Assembly (NCBI GenBank): GCA_947629215.1 | Contig: CANRCU010000006.1 | Span: 1-23,497, forward strand | Reading direction: 5' to 3' | Source: an uncultured Clostridia bacterium | Lineage (GTDB): Bacteria; Bacillota; Clostridia; Lachnospirales; CAG-274 | DNA: 23,497 nucleotides | Shown: positions 14,564-22,678 of the stretch, in pieces | How the letters are laid out: every line of letters begins with the position of its first letter | How positions within the stretch are numbered: the stretch's first letter is position 1 | Program-made: the position numbers and the translations under genes | The notes under the pieces: model-generated | The model's database searches: none | What the model was told of the DNA's origin: nothing | What the model saw: only the letters and a program-made list of their open reading frames with translations

Positions 14564-14779
14564 ATGATAAAAGTTACAGTAAATACCGATTTTATAAAAT
14601 TGCAGCAGTTTTTGAAACTGGCAAATGCGGTGTCGCAGGGTTCCGACGCAAAGCACTTTATTCTTGAAGGTATGGTAAGTGTAAACGGTGATATATGCAC
14701 CATGCGCGGCAAAAAAATTTATGACGGCGATACAGTTGCCTTTAACGGTGAAGAATATATTGCCGTTATGGAAAATTAA
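14564..14779 (+). CDS. S4-domain RNA-binding protein (YaaA-type)
   Basis: A 71-residue protein that is essentially one S4 domain: IKLQQFLKLANAVSQGSDAKHFILEGMVSVNGDI...RGKKIYDGDTVAF. The G/K/V-N-G pattern is the RNA-binding loop of the family. This small protein sits between dnaN and recF in many Firmicutes (yaaA in B. subtilis) and is thought to touch ribosomal RNA. It is 2 bp after dnaN and 1 bp before recF, so it is translationally coupled to both. Confidence 0.93.
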   Translation: MIKVTVNTDFIKLQQFLKLANAVSQGSDAKHFILEGMVSVNGDICTMRGKKIYDGDTVAFNGEEYIAVMEN

Positions 14780-14780
14780 A

Positions 14781-15851
14781 ATGTATATAGAAAAAATTAT
14801 TCTTAAAAATTACAGAAATATAAAAGATGCCGTTTTATGCCCTCATAAAAAAACAAGCGTTTTGTTCGGCGATAACGCCCAGGGCAAAACAAATATACTT
14901 GAATCCGTGTATTACTGCGCTATGGGCAGAAGTCACCGCACCAACAACGACAGGGAACTTGTGGCATTCGGCGAAGAATACGCGCATATAAAACTTTTTA
15001 TAAAAGACGATTACGGCAGGACGGATCGTATAGATATTAATATCCGTTCAAACGGCAAAAAAGGTATAGCCTTAAACGGCATAGCCATAAAGCGTATAGG
15101 CGAGATGATAGGCACTTTTAACGCAATTATTTTCAGCCCCGAAAATTTGCAGCTTATAAAAGCCGGTCCGAGCGAAAGGCGCAAATTTATAGATATGGAG
15201 TTATGCCAGACCGACAAAATTTATTATTATAATTTAAAACAATATTACAAGGTGCTGAAACAGCGCAATAACCTGCTAAAAAAAATAAATAAGACCGACG
15301 ATATGCTTGATATATTCGATATACAGCTTTCGGAATACGGTTCAAGACTTATAGCCGACAGAGCAAGTTTTATAAGCAAAATTTCGGACACGGCGGCTGA
15401 GATACACGCAGGCATCACCGAAAATAAAGAAACATTGAGGCTTGAATACAAACCGAATACAGAACAGGAAAATTTTTATAAAAAACTTGTCGGTTCAAGA
15501 GAAAAAGATATATATTACGGCAGCACGTCCGTCGGTGTGCAGAAGGACGATATAACTTTTTTTGTAAACAATGTAAATGCGCGTGATTACGGCTCTCAAG
15601 GGCAGCAAAGGACAGCTTGTCTTTCGGTAAAAATGGCTGAAATAGATATAATCAGGCAGGAAAAAAACCGTGTTCCCGTTCTTTTGCTGGACGATGTGCT
15701 TTCCGAACTCGATAAAAAAAGGCAGGCTTATCTTATAAACAATATTTCGGATGTTCAGACTATAATCACCTCCACCGGTACTGACGAAAATATAAAAAAT
15801 ATCTGCAATAAAGGAAAGGTATTTTTTATAAAAAACGGTGAGATATTGTAA
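14781..15851 (+). CDS. recF: DNA replication and repair protein RecF
   Basis: 356 residues from ATG 14781; an in-frame ATG at 14688 would overlap the S4 gene and precedes the family's usual MYIEKIILKNYRNI start. An SMC-like ATPase: Walker A GDNAQGKTN (about 33-41), signature YGSQGQQRTACLSVKMAE, Walker B VPVLLLDDVLSELD near the C-terminus, with a helical arm between. It loads RecA at single-stranded gaps with RecO and RecR. There is no strong ribosome binding site, and coupling to the gene upstream is likely. The glycosyltransferase gene follows after 13 bp where gyrB would often be found. Confidence 0.96.
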   Translation: MYIEKIILKNYRNIKDAVLCPHKKTSVLFGDNAQGKTNILESVYYCAMGRSHRTNNDRELVAFGEEYAHIKLFIKDDYGRTDRIDINIRSNGKKGIALNGIAIKRIGEMIGTFNAIIFSPENLQLIKAGPSERRKFIDMELCQTDKIYYYNLKQYYKVLKQRNNLLKKINKTDDMLDIFDIQLSEYGSRLIADRASFISKISDTAAEIHAGITENKETLRLEYKPNTEQENFYKKLVGSREKDIYYGSTSVGVQKDDITFFVNNVNARDYGSQGQQRTACLSVKMAEIDIIRQEKNRVPVLLLDDVLSELDKKRQAYLINNISDVQTIITSTGTDENIKNICNKGKVFFIKNGEIL

Positions 15852-15864
15852 GAGGAAAATTAAA

Positions 15865-16809
15865 ATGAATAAAAAAACAGCGGTGCTTGTGCCTTGCTAT
15901 AACGAGGAAAAAACCGTCGAAAAAGTGGCAAGGGATTTTATGAAAGCTCTGCCCGAAGCAACAATTTATATTTATGATAACAATTCCACCGACAGAACGT
16001 ATGAGATAGCCTCGTCTTTGGGCGAAAGAGTTGTTGTAAGAAAAGAATACCGACAAGGCAAGGGAAATGTTGTCAGAAGTATGTTCAGGGATATAGATGC
16101 CGACTGCTATATAATGACGGACGGCGATGATACCTATCCTGCAGAATGTGCAAGAGAAATGTGTTCTTATATACTTGACGAAGGTTATGACATGGTAATA
16201 GGCGACAGGCTGTCAAGCACATATTTCAGCGAAAATAAACGAATGTTCCACGGTTTCGGCAACAAATTGGTAAGATGGCTCATAAATTACCTTTTCAAAA
16301 GTAATATAAAGGATATAATGACGGGTTACAGGGCTTTCAGCTATGAATTTGTCAAGACCGTGCCTATAACATCTGCCGGTTTTGAAATAGAAACAGAAAT
16401 GACCATAAATGCGCTTGATATGCGCCTTAATATAAAAGAGATACCTATACAATTTCGTGACAGACCGGAGGGAAGTGTATCAAAGTTAAACACTTTCAGC
16501 GACGGTATGAAGGTGCTTAAAACAATTGCCGTTATGTTTAAAGAGTACAGACCGATGATATTTTTCGGTATCATATCTTTTATTTTTATAGCGGTAGCCG
16601 CAGTATTGTTTGTGCCGGTGTTTATAGAATTTATAAAAATACACGAAGTGCCAAGGTTCCCAACGCTTATATTTTCGCTCATATGCGCGGTCATAAGCGC
16701 AATATCGTTTGCAATAGGCGTTATACTTGATGTTATTGTAAAAAAGAACAAGCAAAATTCAATTGTAAGGCTGAATCTTGTTTCTGCTCAAAGAAAAAAA
16801 GAGAAATAA
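15865..16809 (+). CDS. Family 2 glycosyltransferase with C-terminal membrane helices
   Basis: 314 residues from ATG 15865 (AGAGGAAAA upstream; a longer in-frame start at 15838 overlaps recF). The GT-A domain shows VLVPCYNEEKTV (7-18), YDNNSTDRT (37-45), a DGDDTYP metal motif (86-92), and MTGYRAFS (152-159). Two hydrophobic segments follow (about 232-256 and 267-292) near a basic tail. This is the DPM1/GtrB-like plan, in which a sugar is moved from a nucleotide donor to undecaprenyl or dolichyl phosphate at the inner face of the membrane. The acceptor is not deducible. It is in the dnaN-recF operon. No hairpin terminator was seen after it. Confidence 0.88.
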   Translation: MNKKTAVLVPCYNEEKTVEKVARDFMKALPEATIYIYDNNSTDRTYEIASSLGERVVVRKEYRQGKGNVVRSMFRDIDADCYIMTDGDDTYPAECAREMCSYILDEGYDMVIGDRLSSTYFSENKRMFHGFGNKLVRWLINYLFKSNIKDIMTGYRAFSYEFVKTVPITSAGFEIETEMTINALDMRLNIKEIPIQFRDRPEGSVSKLNTFSDGMKVLKTIAVMFKEYRPMIFFGIISFIFIAVAAVLFVPVFIEFIKIHEVPRFPTLIFSLICAVISAISFAIGVILDVIVKKNKQNSIVRLNLVSAQRKKEK

Positions 16810-16851
16810 TGCGACAGCCGAAAAATAATTTAAAATATTGTACAAAACCGC

Positions 16852-16880
16852 TTGATAAAAATAAAAAATAGAATTATAAT
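16852..16880 (+). promoter_or_regulatory. Promoter for the esterase-glucanase pair
   Basis: TTGATA (16852-16857), 17 bp spacer, TATAAT (16875-16880). A TTG codon at 16852 opens the same frame as the esterase but lies in the -35 element, so it is not the translation start. Confidence 0.75.
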
Positions 16881-16920
16881 GATATATGATACAGTCGTGT
16901 CCGAAAATAGGGTGATGTCA

Positions 16921-18060
16921 ATGCAGGAACAAGTAATGCCGGATAAAAAAATAACTATCCACCTTGCAGGTGATTCACTTGTACAGGGTTACAGAGATGA
17001 AGAGTTCGTAGCGGGGTGGGGGCAGTATCTGCCATTGTTTTTAAAAGAAAATTTGGTGAATGTAAAAAATTATGCAAGGGGCGGCAGAAGCTCTCGCTCT
17101 TTTATAAACGAAGGGCGTCTTGAGCAGCTGAAACGCAATCTCAAAAAGGGAGATTATCTTTTTATACATTTTTGCCATAATGACGATGCCACAAAAAGTA
17201 AAGAAACTTTGCATAACCGTCTTACACCTTTGGGCAATCCCGACGAAAAAGGGAGGTTCCCCGTTGTCAAGGGTGAACCGGTGCCGACGGATTTGCTGCC
17301 TGCCGAATATTTTGAAGAGCTGACCAAAAAAAGCAGATATGTCGAAAGGTCGACTATAGAAACGGCTTATGACACGCTTAAACAATATGGGGATTATTAT
17401 TTTCCGTATTCCGAAAACGGCGTTATGGGTACATACAAGTGGTTTTTGCTGCAATATATAAAGGCGGCAAGAACGGCAAAGGCAATACCCGTGCTTGTAA
17501 CACCTCCGCCGCGGTTGGCTTTCACAAAAAACGGAGATAAGATAAAAGACGGCGACGGACTTCACGGCGGCAATAATTTTGCATATATACGCGCTATACG
17601 CCAAATATCAAAGGAAAAAGACGTTCTTATACTTGATACGTTCAATGAGATGCGCAGCGTTTTTGAGGCTCTCGGCGAAAAGGATTCTCATTATCTGACG
17701 GCTATCAAAAGCGGCATTTTAAGCGGCAAATGGCCCGAAGATTATATTTACTCGGCTAATAATCCGGCAAGTGTTCAGGAGGATACTCATCTTAACAAAT
17801 ACGGCGCTTTTCTTATGGCTGCAAAGTTATGTGAAGATATGCTTATTTATATAACGCACGACATATCAAGAAATGCAAACGAGAGTTTTATGCCGCTTAA
17901 AGATGCCATATTGATGGATCCTGTAAGAAAGATAAGGCCTCCCGAGCCTTTGATCGGCAGAAAAGCCGTTTTCAGAAAATTTTTCAGGTATGACGTAATG
18001 CCTGATAACAATGACCCCGATTTTGAAATAGAAAAATATTTAAAGGAAGTTGAAAAATGA
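16921..18060 (+). CDS. SGNH/GDSL esterase, rhamnogalacturonan acetylesterase-like
   Basis: 379 residues from ATG 16921 (AGGGTG upstream; ATG 16936 is also possible). SGNH blocks: AGDS (16-19, nucleophile S19), ARGGRSSRSFINEGR (52-66, G55), FCHNDD (84-89, N87), EDTHLNKYGA (287-296, H290). The block II/III wording is that of CE12 rhamnogalacturonan acetylesterases (YesT/RhgT type), which remove acetyl groups from pectin backbones. Where these usually have an Asp three residues before the His there is E287, with D288 next to it. No signal peptide is visible, so it should act in the cytoplasm on imported oligosaccharides. It overlaps the GH5 gene by 4 bp. An added C-terminal tail of about 65 residues is not part of the core fold. 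Confidence 0.85.
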   Translation: MQEQVMPDKKITIHLAGDSLVQGYRDEEFVAGWGQYLPLFLKENLVNVKNYARGGRSSRSFINEGRLEQLKRNLKKGDYLFIHFCHNDDATKSKETLHNRLTPLGNPDEKGRFPVVKGEPVPTDLLPAEYFEELTKKSRYVERSTIETAYDTLKQYGDYYFPYSENGVMGTYKWFLLQYIKAARTAKAIPVLVTPPPRLAFTKNGDKIKDGDGLHGGNNFAYIRAIRQISKEKDVLILDTFNEMRSVFEALGEKDSHYLTAIKSGILSGKWPEDYIYSANNPASVQEDTHLNKYGAFLMAAKLCEDMLIYITHDISRNANESFMPLKDAILMDPVRKIRPPEPLIGRKAVFRKFFRYDVMPDNNDPDFEIEKYLKEVEK

Positions 18061-19574
18061 ATTCAAACGCAAAATACGTAATCGGAGCTTTGGGTATATT
18101 TATAGCGGGCGGCATTTTTGCCACAGCCATAATATCCACATTACACCCAAGCACGACCGAAGCAACACTCAAAGAAGATACATACAAATATTCGGGTGTG
18201 GATACCGAGATAACGACAACATCTCCCGCTGCACAGACAACAGTCGCTGCGCAGACTGTTGAAGACCCCGACACGGGATATTTTGTGGATGCTCATGTAA
18301 AAGGCAATCCGTGGATGGAAGGCGACCTTACCATACAGGAAGTAGAATTTATAATAAGCAACAAAGGCAATGATGTCATAACCGAATGGACGGGCAATAT
18401 TGAGTTTGATACGGCTGTTGAGGATATAAACAGCTGGAACGACACTTTTACAAGAAACGGAAACAAAGTTTCCATAACGCCTGTTGAGTGGAACAAAGAG
18501 ATAAAACCGGGAGATACCAAAACTATCAATTTTCATCTTAAAACACGTGCGGCAGCCAAGGTAACGGGCGCGACGGTCACATCTAACTTAGGTGATTTTG
18601 CATTGTCCGCTCCCGCAAAGGTAACTCTGCCCGAGCCGGTACAGCCCGACAATACCACAAACGGCGGTGAAACACCTGTTGCAAAACACGGTCAGTTAAG
18701 AGTTGAGGGTACAAAGATAGTTGACGAAAGCGGTTCGCCCGTATTGTTACAGGGTGTAAGTACGCACGGTATAGCGTGGTTCCCTGCTTTTGTAAACAAA
18801 GAGGCTTTCAGAACTTTACGTGACAGTATGGGTGTAAACACGGTTCGTCTTGCTCTTTACAGCAGCGAAAACGAGGGTTATAATACTTCTTTGCATCAGA
18901 AAGTCGAAGAAGGTGTCAATTATGCGAAAGAATTGGGTATGTATGTTATTATAGACTGGCATATTCTTGGCAACGGCAATCCTAATACGGATAAAGAAAA
19001 GGCAAAAGCGTTCTTTAACGAAATGACTGCTAAATTCAAAGATTACAACAATGTCATATATGAAATATGCAACGAGCCCAACGGCAATGTAAGCTGGACA
19101 AACGATATAAAGCCCTATGCCGAAGAGATGATACCTCTTATTCGTCAGAATGATGATAATGCGATAATTATTGTAGGTACACCTACATGGTCGCAGGATG
19201 TGGATATTGTCGCTCAGGATCCTATAAAAAATCAGTCGAATATAGTTTATGCTTTGCATTTTTATGCCGCTACGCACAGGCAGGAATTGAGAAATAAGCT
19301 GACAACAGCCATAAATGCGGGGCTGCCCGTATTTGTAAGCGAGTTCGGCATAAGTGAAGCAAGCGGTAACGGCGGTATTGACGAGGGCGAGGCTACCGTT
19401 TGGGTAAATTATCTGCGTCAGAACGGTATAGGTTATGTATGCTGGGCGCTTTCAAACAAAGACGAGGCGTGTTCGCTTATAAAGAGCAACTGCGGCAAGG
19501 TATACGGCTGGACGGACGAGGACCTTACGCAAGAGGGGCTTTGGCTGAAGAAAACTTATACAAGCGGTCAATAG
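18057..19574 (+). CDS. Membrane-anchored CBM-like + GH5 endoglucanase
   Basis: 505 residues. An N-terminal hydrophobic helix (about 7-28) acts as an uncleaved or weakly cleaved anchor. Residues 36-70 form a Thr/Ala/Gln-rich linker. A beta-sandwich module (about 71-180) with ITEWTGNIEF and VEWNKEIKPGDTKTINF resembles CBM2-type cellulose binding. After a short linker comes the GH5 catalytic domain (about 212-502): LLQGVSTHGIAWF, VNTVRLALY, YVIIDWHILG, acid/base E340 in ICNEPNG, HFYA, nucleophile E429 in VFVSEFG, WALSNKD. The domain resembles GH5 subfamily 2 cellulases. All catalytic residues are present. It works outside the cell, while its translationally coupled partner, the esterase, lacks a signal peptide. 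Confidence 0.9.
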   Translation: MNSNAKYVIGALGIFIAGGIFATAIISTLHPSTTEATLKEDTYKYSGVDTEITTTSPAAQTTVAAQTVEDPDTGYFVDAHVKGNPWMEGDLTIQEVEFIISNKGNDVITEWTGNIEFDTAVEDINSWNDTFTRNGNKVSITPVEWNKEIKPGDTKTINFHLKTRAAAKVTGATVTSNLGDFALSAPAKVTLPEPVQPDNTTNGGETPVAKHGQLRVEGTKIVDESGSPVLLQGVSTHGIAWFPAFVNKEAFRTLRDSMGVNTVRLALYSSENEGYNTSLHQKVEEGVNYAKELGMYVIIDWHILGNGNPNTDKEKAKAFFNEMTAKFKDYNNVIYEICNEPNGNVSWTNDIKPYAEEMIPLIRQNDDNAIIIVGTPTWSQDVDIVAQDPIKNQSNIVYALHFYAATHRQELRNKLTTAINAGLPVFVSEFGISEASGNGGIDEGEATVWVNYLRQNGIGYVCWALSNKDEACSLIKSNCGKVYGWTDEDLTQEGLWLKKTYTSGQ

Positions 19575-19578
19575 TTTT

Positions 19579-19656
19579 TCGGGGCGTTGCCCCGAACCCC
19601 GTAAGCCCTTTAAAAAGGGCTTGAGCCTAAACTTTATGCAAAAACTTCGTTTTTGC
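19579..19656. repeat. Dispersed triple-hairpin repeat, copy B
   Basis: TCGGGGC/GCCCCGA (19579-19595), then AAGCCCTTT/AAAGGGCTT (19603-19622), then GCAAAAAC/GTTTTTGC (19638-19656). The first two stems and the CCTAAACTTTA linker match copy A at 10531; the third stem differs in sequence. It begins 4 bp after the GH5 stop codon. Confidence 0.8.
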
Positions 19657-19673
19657 GCTTTAAATATTATTAT

Positions 19674-19723
19674 AAAAAAAGCAAACTTGCAAATATAGTT
19701 TTATTTTGTGGGTTTGCTTTTTT
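19674..19723 (+). terminator. Terminator after the glucanase gene
   Basis: AAAAAAAGCAAAC (19674-19686) pairs with GTTTGCTTTTTT (19712-19723) around a 25-base AT-rich loop. The right arm ends in six U residues. It would also work in the reverse direction. Confidence 0.7.
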
Positions 19724-19827
19724 AGATTCATAAAAAATGTTTGAAAATGGAGTTTCAAGTTTTTTAAAACTGCCGGAACAAGTCTTTATATTTTTGAAAA
19801 ATAAATTTAATTGCGGTTATTTTTTTG

Positions 19828-19856
19828 TTGCTTTGATAATGGTTATATGTTATAAT
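19828..19856 (+). promoter_or_regulatory. Promoter of the beta-helix protein gene
   Basis: TTGCTT (19828-19833), 17 bp spacer, and a perfect TATAAT (19851-19856). It lies 41 bp upstream of the start codon; AAGGAGG precedes the ATG at 19897. Confidence 0.55.
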
Positions 19857-19896
19857 CAAACAAAGATAAAAATTAAATATTTAAGGAGGCGTTTAA

Positions 19897-22125
19897 ATGA
19901 AAAATTTTTTGAAACTGATATTGCCGACGGCAGCACTTGTGTTTTCAATGTCGGTAATAACGTCGGCTGAAGAAACTATCATAAGTTCCGGAACGCTTGA
20001 CAAAGATTCTTACAGCGATATAGTTATTACGGGTTCGCAAGATCCGAATAATCCCGTGGAAGTGGAGATACCGAGCGAAGGTATAGTGGTATCAAATTCT
20101 TCAAATTCCCAATATCCGGCTTGCATATCTGTAAAAAGCGGTTATGTTACCATTAAAGGCGGTACTATCTATCACAAAAATGCATCTACTTATTCTACAA
20201 GTATAATAGATGTTGCAAAGGGCGCTAACCTTAAACTTGACGGTGTTAGGGTAGAGGGTGTATCGAAAGAAAACGTAAGTAAGCCGCTTGGTGACAATAT
20301 ACCTATTACTGAACGTTCCGCATATATGATAAACAATGCCGGTTCGGTCGAACTTACGGGTGGAACCGTGTTGGACATGCATATTTCACCGAGTTATATG
20401 GTTATGTGTTCGGCTATAAACAACAAAGGCAAGCTTGTTATAAGTGATGCCGTAATAACAAATGTCAAGCCGAGAGGCGGTTCGGCTATTTTCCAGATAA
20501 ATAACGGGGCGGCTTCCGAGGACGAAAACAGCAGTACGGTGATAAAAAAAGCTGTAATGTATAACTGTATAACGCTTTTCAGACAGACGGGCGGCAAATT
20601 TGAAATAAACGGTGGTCTTATGACGGGCAGCAGCACGGCAACAAATACGGGTGTTTGCAAAACCGGTCCTATAGAAGGTCCCGTAGGAGATACCGTTTAT
20701 GACAAAACATCCAATATTTCTATACCGATAACGGATTCGAAAGCTCTTCTTACGGCGCATCCGGGTAATAATATAGTTACAGAAGTAAACGGTAAGCAAT
20801 ATATGGCTTCCTATTACAGTGGAAAGTGGTATTTTCTTAATGTCGAAGAAAATGAACATAACCACGAAGTAAAACTGGATGTTTCATCTCTTAATCTTAT
20901 AGTAGATGAAGAAGCAACAATAACGGCAACAGTTTTTTGTATTGAAAATGAAAACCATATCGGTGTTGTTTCGGAATGGAAACTGTCGGACGACAGCGGT
21001 GTTGTTGAAATAAAAGGGAACGGCAATACCTGTAATATAAAGGCTCTCAAGGCAGGCAAAGCAACAATAACGGCAACCACGGCGCACAGCGCAAGTCCTG
21101 CGACTTGCACAATATACGTTAAAGAAAAACCCGAAGCTCATACCGAGAACTTTGTTTTTGAGAACGGTAAGACATATACGGACACAGTTGTTGATGCAGG
21201 AGGCAAAGAAATAACGCTTACGGTCAATGGCAACAGTTATGTGGATTGTTCTGAATACGGCGGCAATTGCATAACAGTAAAAAGCGGTACACTTAATATA
21301 AAATCGGAAAACGGTTCTATAACTCATAAAAGTGAAACGGCTGCAAATTCCATAATAAAGATAGAGCCGGGCGCTGCGGTCAGCATAAGCGGAGTAACAA
21401 TAAAAGGCAATGAAAGCGAAAAACTGCTTTACGGCATAGAGAACAAAGGTTATTTAAAACTTTTAGACGGTTCTGTGCTGACAAATATATTTGTTAATAA
21501 AGACCTTTCCGAATATGACGGTATAGTATTCAACGAAGGTGATTTTACACTTAACGGCGGTATAATATACGGCAACAGCGGTTACGCAATATATAATATG
21601 GAAGACAGCAAATCACTCATACAAGGCGGTCTTGTGGCAGGTGAATTTAAAGAAACATTTAAATTTGACGGTGCGGACAACTTTTTACTTGGTGTAGTAT
21701 CAATTCCGACAAGCGATGTTGTGACTGTTGAAAGCAGGAGTACGACCGAAGGTTCCACTACTTACAAGGTCGAGTTGAAAGACGGCGAAAAATTGCTTTC
21801 GCACAAAAACCGTATTGTGACCGCATATATAGACAATAAGCAATATCCCGGCAATTATGCCGAAGGCACAGGCAGATGGGATTTTATAGACAGAACAGCT
21901 CCCGTTGTTTCATATGTTAAAGGCGACAAATTGAGCGTATATAACAGCGAATTTTATACATCGCATATAAAGGATGCCGACGGCGTTAAGACAACGGATA
22001 CGGCGGTCGGTACAACACATTCGATATGTACGGCGTTTATATCGGACAAACAGTCGGGTACGGGTTATGTTATGCGATATAGTTATTCCCAAAAACACAT
22101 ATTCTTATGTATTGCTCTCTTCTAA
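19897..22125 (+). CDS. Secreted beta-helix / Ig-like surface protein (frameshifted)
   Basis: A 742-residue open frame. Residues 1-24 are a signal peptide (LKLILPTAALVFSMSVITSA, cut before EETI). The region about 25-320 is a right-handed beta-helix-like repeat region with turns such as VKSGYVTIKGGTIYH, NNAGSVELTGGTVLD and NNKGKLVISDAVITN. A bacterial Ig-like (Big_2-type) module follows (about 323-412: SLNLIVDEEATITATV...ITATT), then a second beta-helix half repeats the pattern (VKSGTLNIKSENGSIT, NKGYLKLLDGSVLTN, LNGGIIYGN). The last dozen residues (RYSYSQKHIFLCIALF) do not look like the rest, and the frame is lost near 22093; the true C-terminus is in another frame. No cell-wall sorting motif is visible. 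It is probably an extracellular adhesin or carbohydrate-binding protein. Confidence 0.85.
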   Translation: MKNFLKLILPTAALVFSMSVITSAEETIISSGTLDKDSYSDIVITGSQDPNNPVEVEIPSEGIVVSNSSNSQYPACISVKSGYVTIKGGTIYHKNASTYSTSIIDVAKGANLKLDGVRVEGVSKENVSKPLGDNIPITERSAYMINNAGSVELTGGTVLDMHISPSYMVMCSAINNKGKLVISDAVITNVKPRGGSAIFQINNGAASEDENSSTVIKKAVMYNCITLFRQTGGKFEINGGLMTGSSTATNTGVCKTGPIEGPVGDTVYDKTSNISIPITDSKALLTAHPGNNIVTEVNGKQYMASYYSGKWYFLNVEENEHNHEVKLDVSSLNLIVDEEATITATVFCIENENHIGVVSEWKLSDDSGVVEIKGNGNTCNIKALKAGKATITATTAHSASPATCTIYVKEKPEAHTENFVFENGKTYTDTVVDAGGKEITLTVNGNSYVDCSEYGGNCITVKSGTLNIKSENGSITHKSETAANSIIKIEPGAAVSISGVTIKGNESEKLLYGIENKGYLKLLDGSVLTNIFVNKDLSEYDGIVFNEGDFTLNGGIIYGNSGYAIYNMEDSKSLIQGGLVAGEFKETFKFDGADNFLLGVVSIPTSDVVTVESRSTTEGSTTYKVELKDGEKLLSHKNRIVTAYIDNKQYPGNYAEGTGRWDFIDRTAPVVSYVKGDKLSVYNSEFYTSHIKDADGVKTTDTAVGTTHSICTAFISDKQSGTGYVMRYSYSQKHIFLCIALF

Positions 22126-22408
22126 TGCAAGCAATTCGTATGAGGATATGCCTATATCAAATGTTATTTCAAACGATGATAAGGCAGGCACAAAAATATA
22201 TACCGCTAAACCCGATAAGGATTATACGTTCAGAGTGAAATTTACCGTTGATAAGTCCACAGAAAAATACGGCATTGCGGTCAAAAACCTTTATGCTCCG
22301 AATGCTGCGGCATATATGAGAGAATGTACGGAAGAACAGTACAATGCTGCAGAGAATTATAAAGAAGCAGTCGCTGCCGAAGATAATGTGGCAGAGGTTT
22401 CCGCATAA
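22094..22408 (+). pseudogene. 3' part of the beta-helix protein gene, after a frameshift
   Basis: A 104-residue open frame reading NTYSYVLLSSNASNSYED... FRVKFTVDKSTEKYG... and ending VAAEDNVAEVSA. Its only in-frame start lies inside the gene upstream. Dropping one A from the A5 run at 22091-22095 joins it to the 742-residue frame and gives one protein of about 836 residues. The same strand, composition and style support one original gene. Confidence 0.75.
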
Positions 22409-22425
22409 TTTAAAGGAGGAAAATA

Positions 22426-22569
22426 ATGAAGGAATATACAAAACCAAGTATGGAAATCATAAATTATGATACACAGGATGCTGTCCAGGCGGGTACAAGT
22501 TCTGTCAATGCCTTAGGACAATTGAAAATAAAATACAAAGATGTAAGCTTTAAAGAAATAAATTTCTGA
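22426..22569 (+). CDS. 47-residue peptide, unknown function
   Basis: An ideal ribosome binding site (AAAGGAGG, 6 bp from ATG) opens a 47-codon frame: MKEYTKPSMEIINYDTQD, AVQAGTSSVNALGQLKI, KYKDVSFKEINF, then TGA. The KPSMEIINYDTQDAVQAG opening resembles small Clostridial peptides that begin with K-x-Y-x-K-P-x-x-E-(I/V) and have a D-(A/V) before a Thr/Ser/Gly stretch. Their role is unknown to me; a leader-core peptide is one idea. It has no signal peptide, no transmembrane helix and no cysteine. It lies 17 bp after the beta-helix gene and 38 bp before the terminator, so it is probably the last gene of that transcript. Confidence 0.7.
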   Translation: MKEYTKPSMEIINYDTQDAVQAGTSSVNALGQLKIKYKDVSFKEINF

Positions 22570-22607
22570 TACTAAAGGTCATAAACTTTTAGTGAAGTAA
22601 AAAATAG

Positions 22608-22646
22608 ATAGGCATAGAGATTCAAAGAATTGAACTCTATGCCTAT
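22608..22646. terminator. Strong bidirectional terminator
   Basis: ATAGGCATAGAG (22608-22619) pairs with CTCTATGCCTAT (22635-22646). Inside, TTCAA pairs with TTGAA around AGAA, with one bulged A: 17 bp in all. On the minus strand it is followed by CTATTTTTTAC, a good U-tract for ending uppP; on the plus strand by TTGTAATTT, weaker. Confidence 0.85.
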
Positions 22647-22678
22647 TTGTAATTTAAATCAAATTTGATATAACATGA

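Larger units (their letters stand above)
19575..19896. other. Intergenic region: repeat, terminator, promoter
   Basis: A 322 bp gap. It holds triple-hairpin repeat copy B (19579-19656), a further terminator (19674-19723), and an AT-rich leader with the promoter and AGGAGG site of the next gene. A short in-frame open stretch from 19737 has no ribosome binding site and runs through the promoter of the next gene, so I do not call it. Confidence 0.7.

Noticed and set aside
14688..14780. Longer recF start at 14688
   Set aside because: It would overlap most of the S4-domain gene in another frame, and recF proteins begin at the MYIEKIILKNYRN motif encoded from 14781.
16852..16920. TTG start for the esterase at 16852
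   Set aside because: The codon lies in the -35 element of a good promoter, so it is upstream of the transcript. The domain starts after 16936.
19737..19970. Plus-strand 77-residue frame before the beta-helix gene
   Set aside because: No ribosome binding site; it runs across the promoter and into the start of the real gene in another frame.
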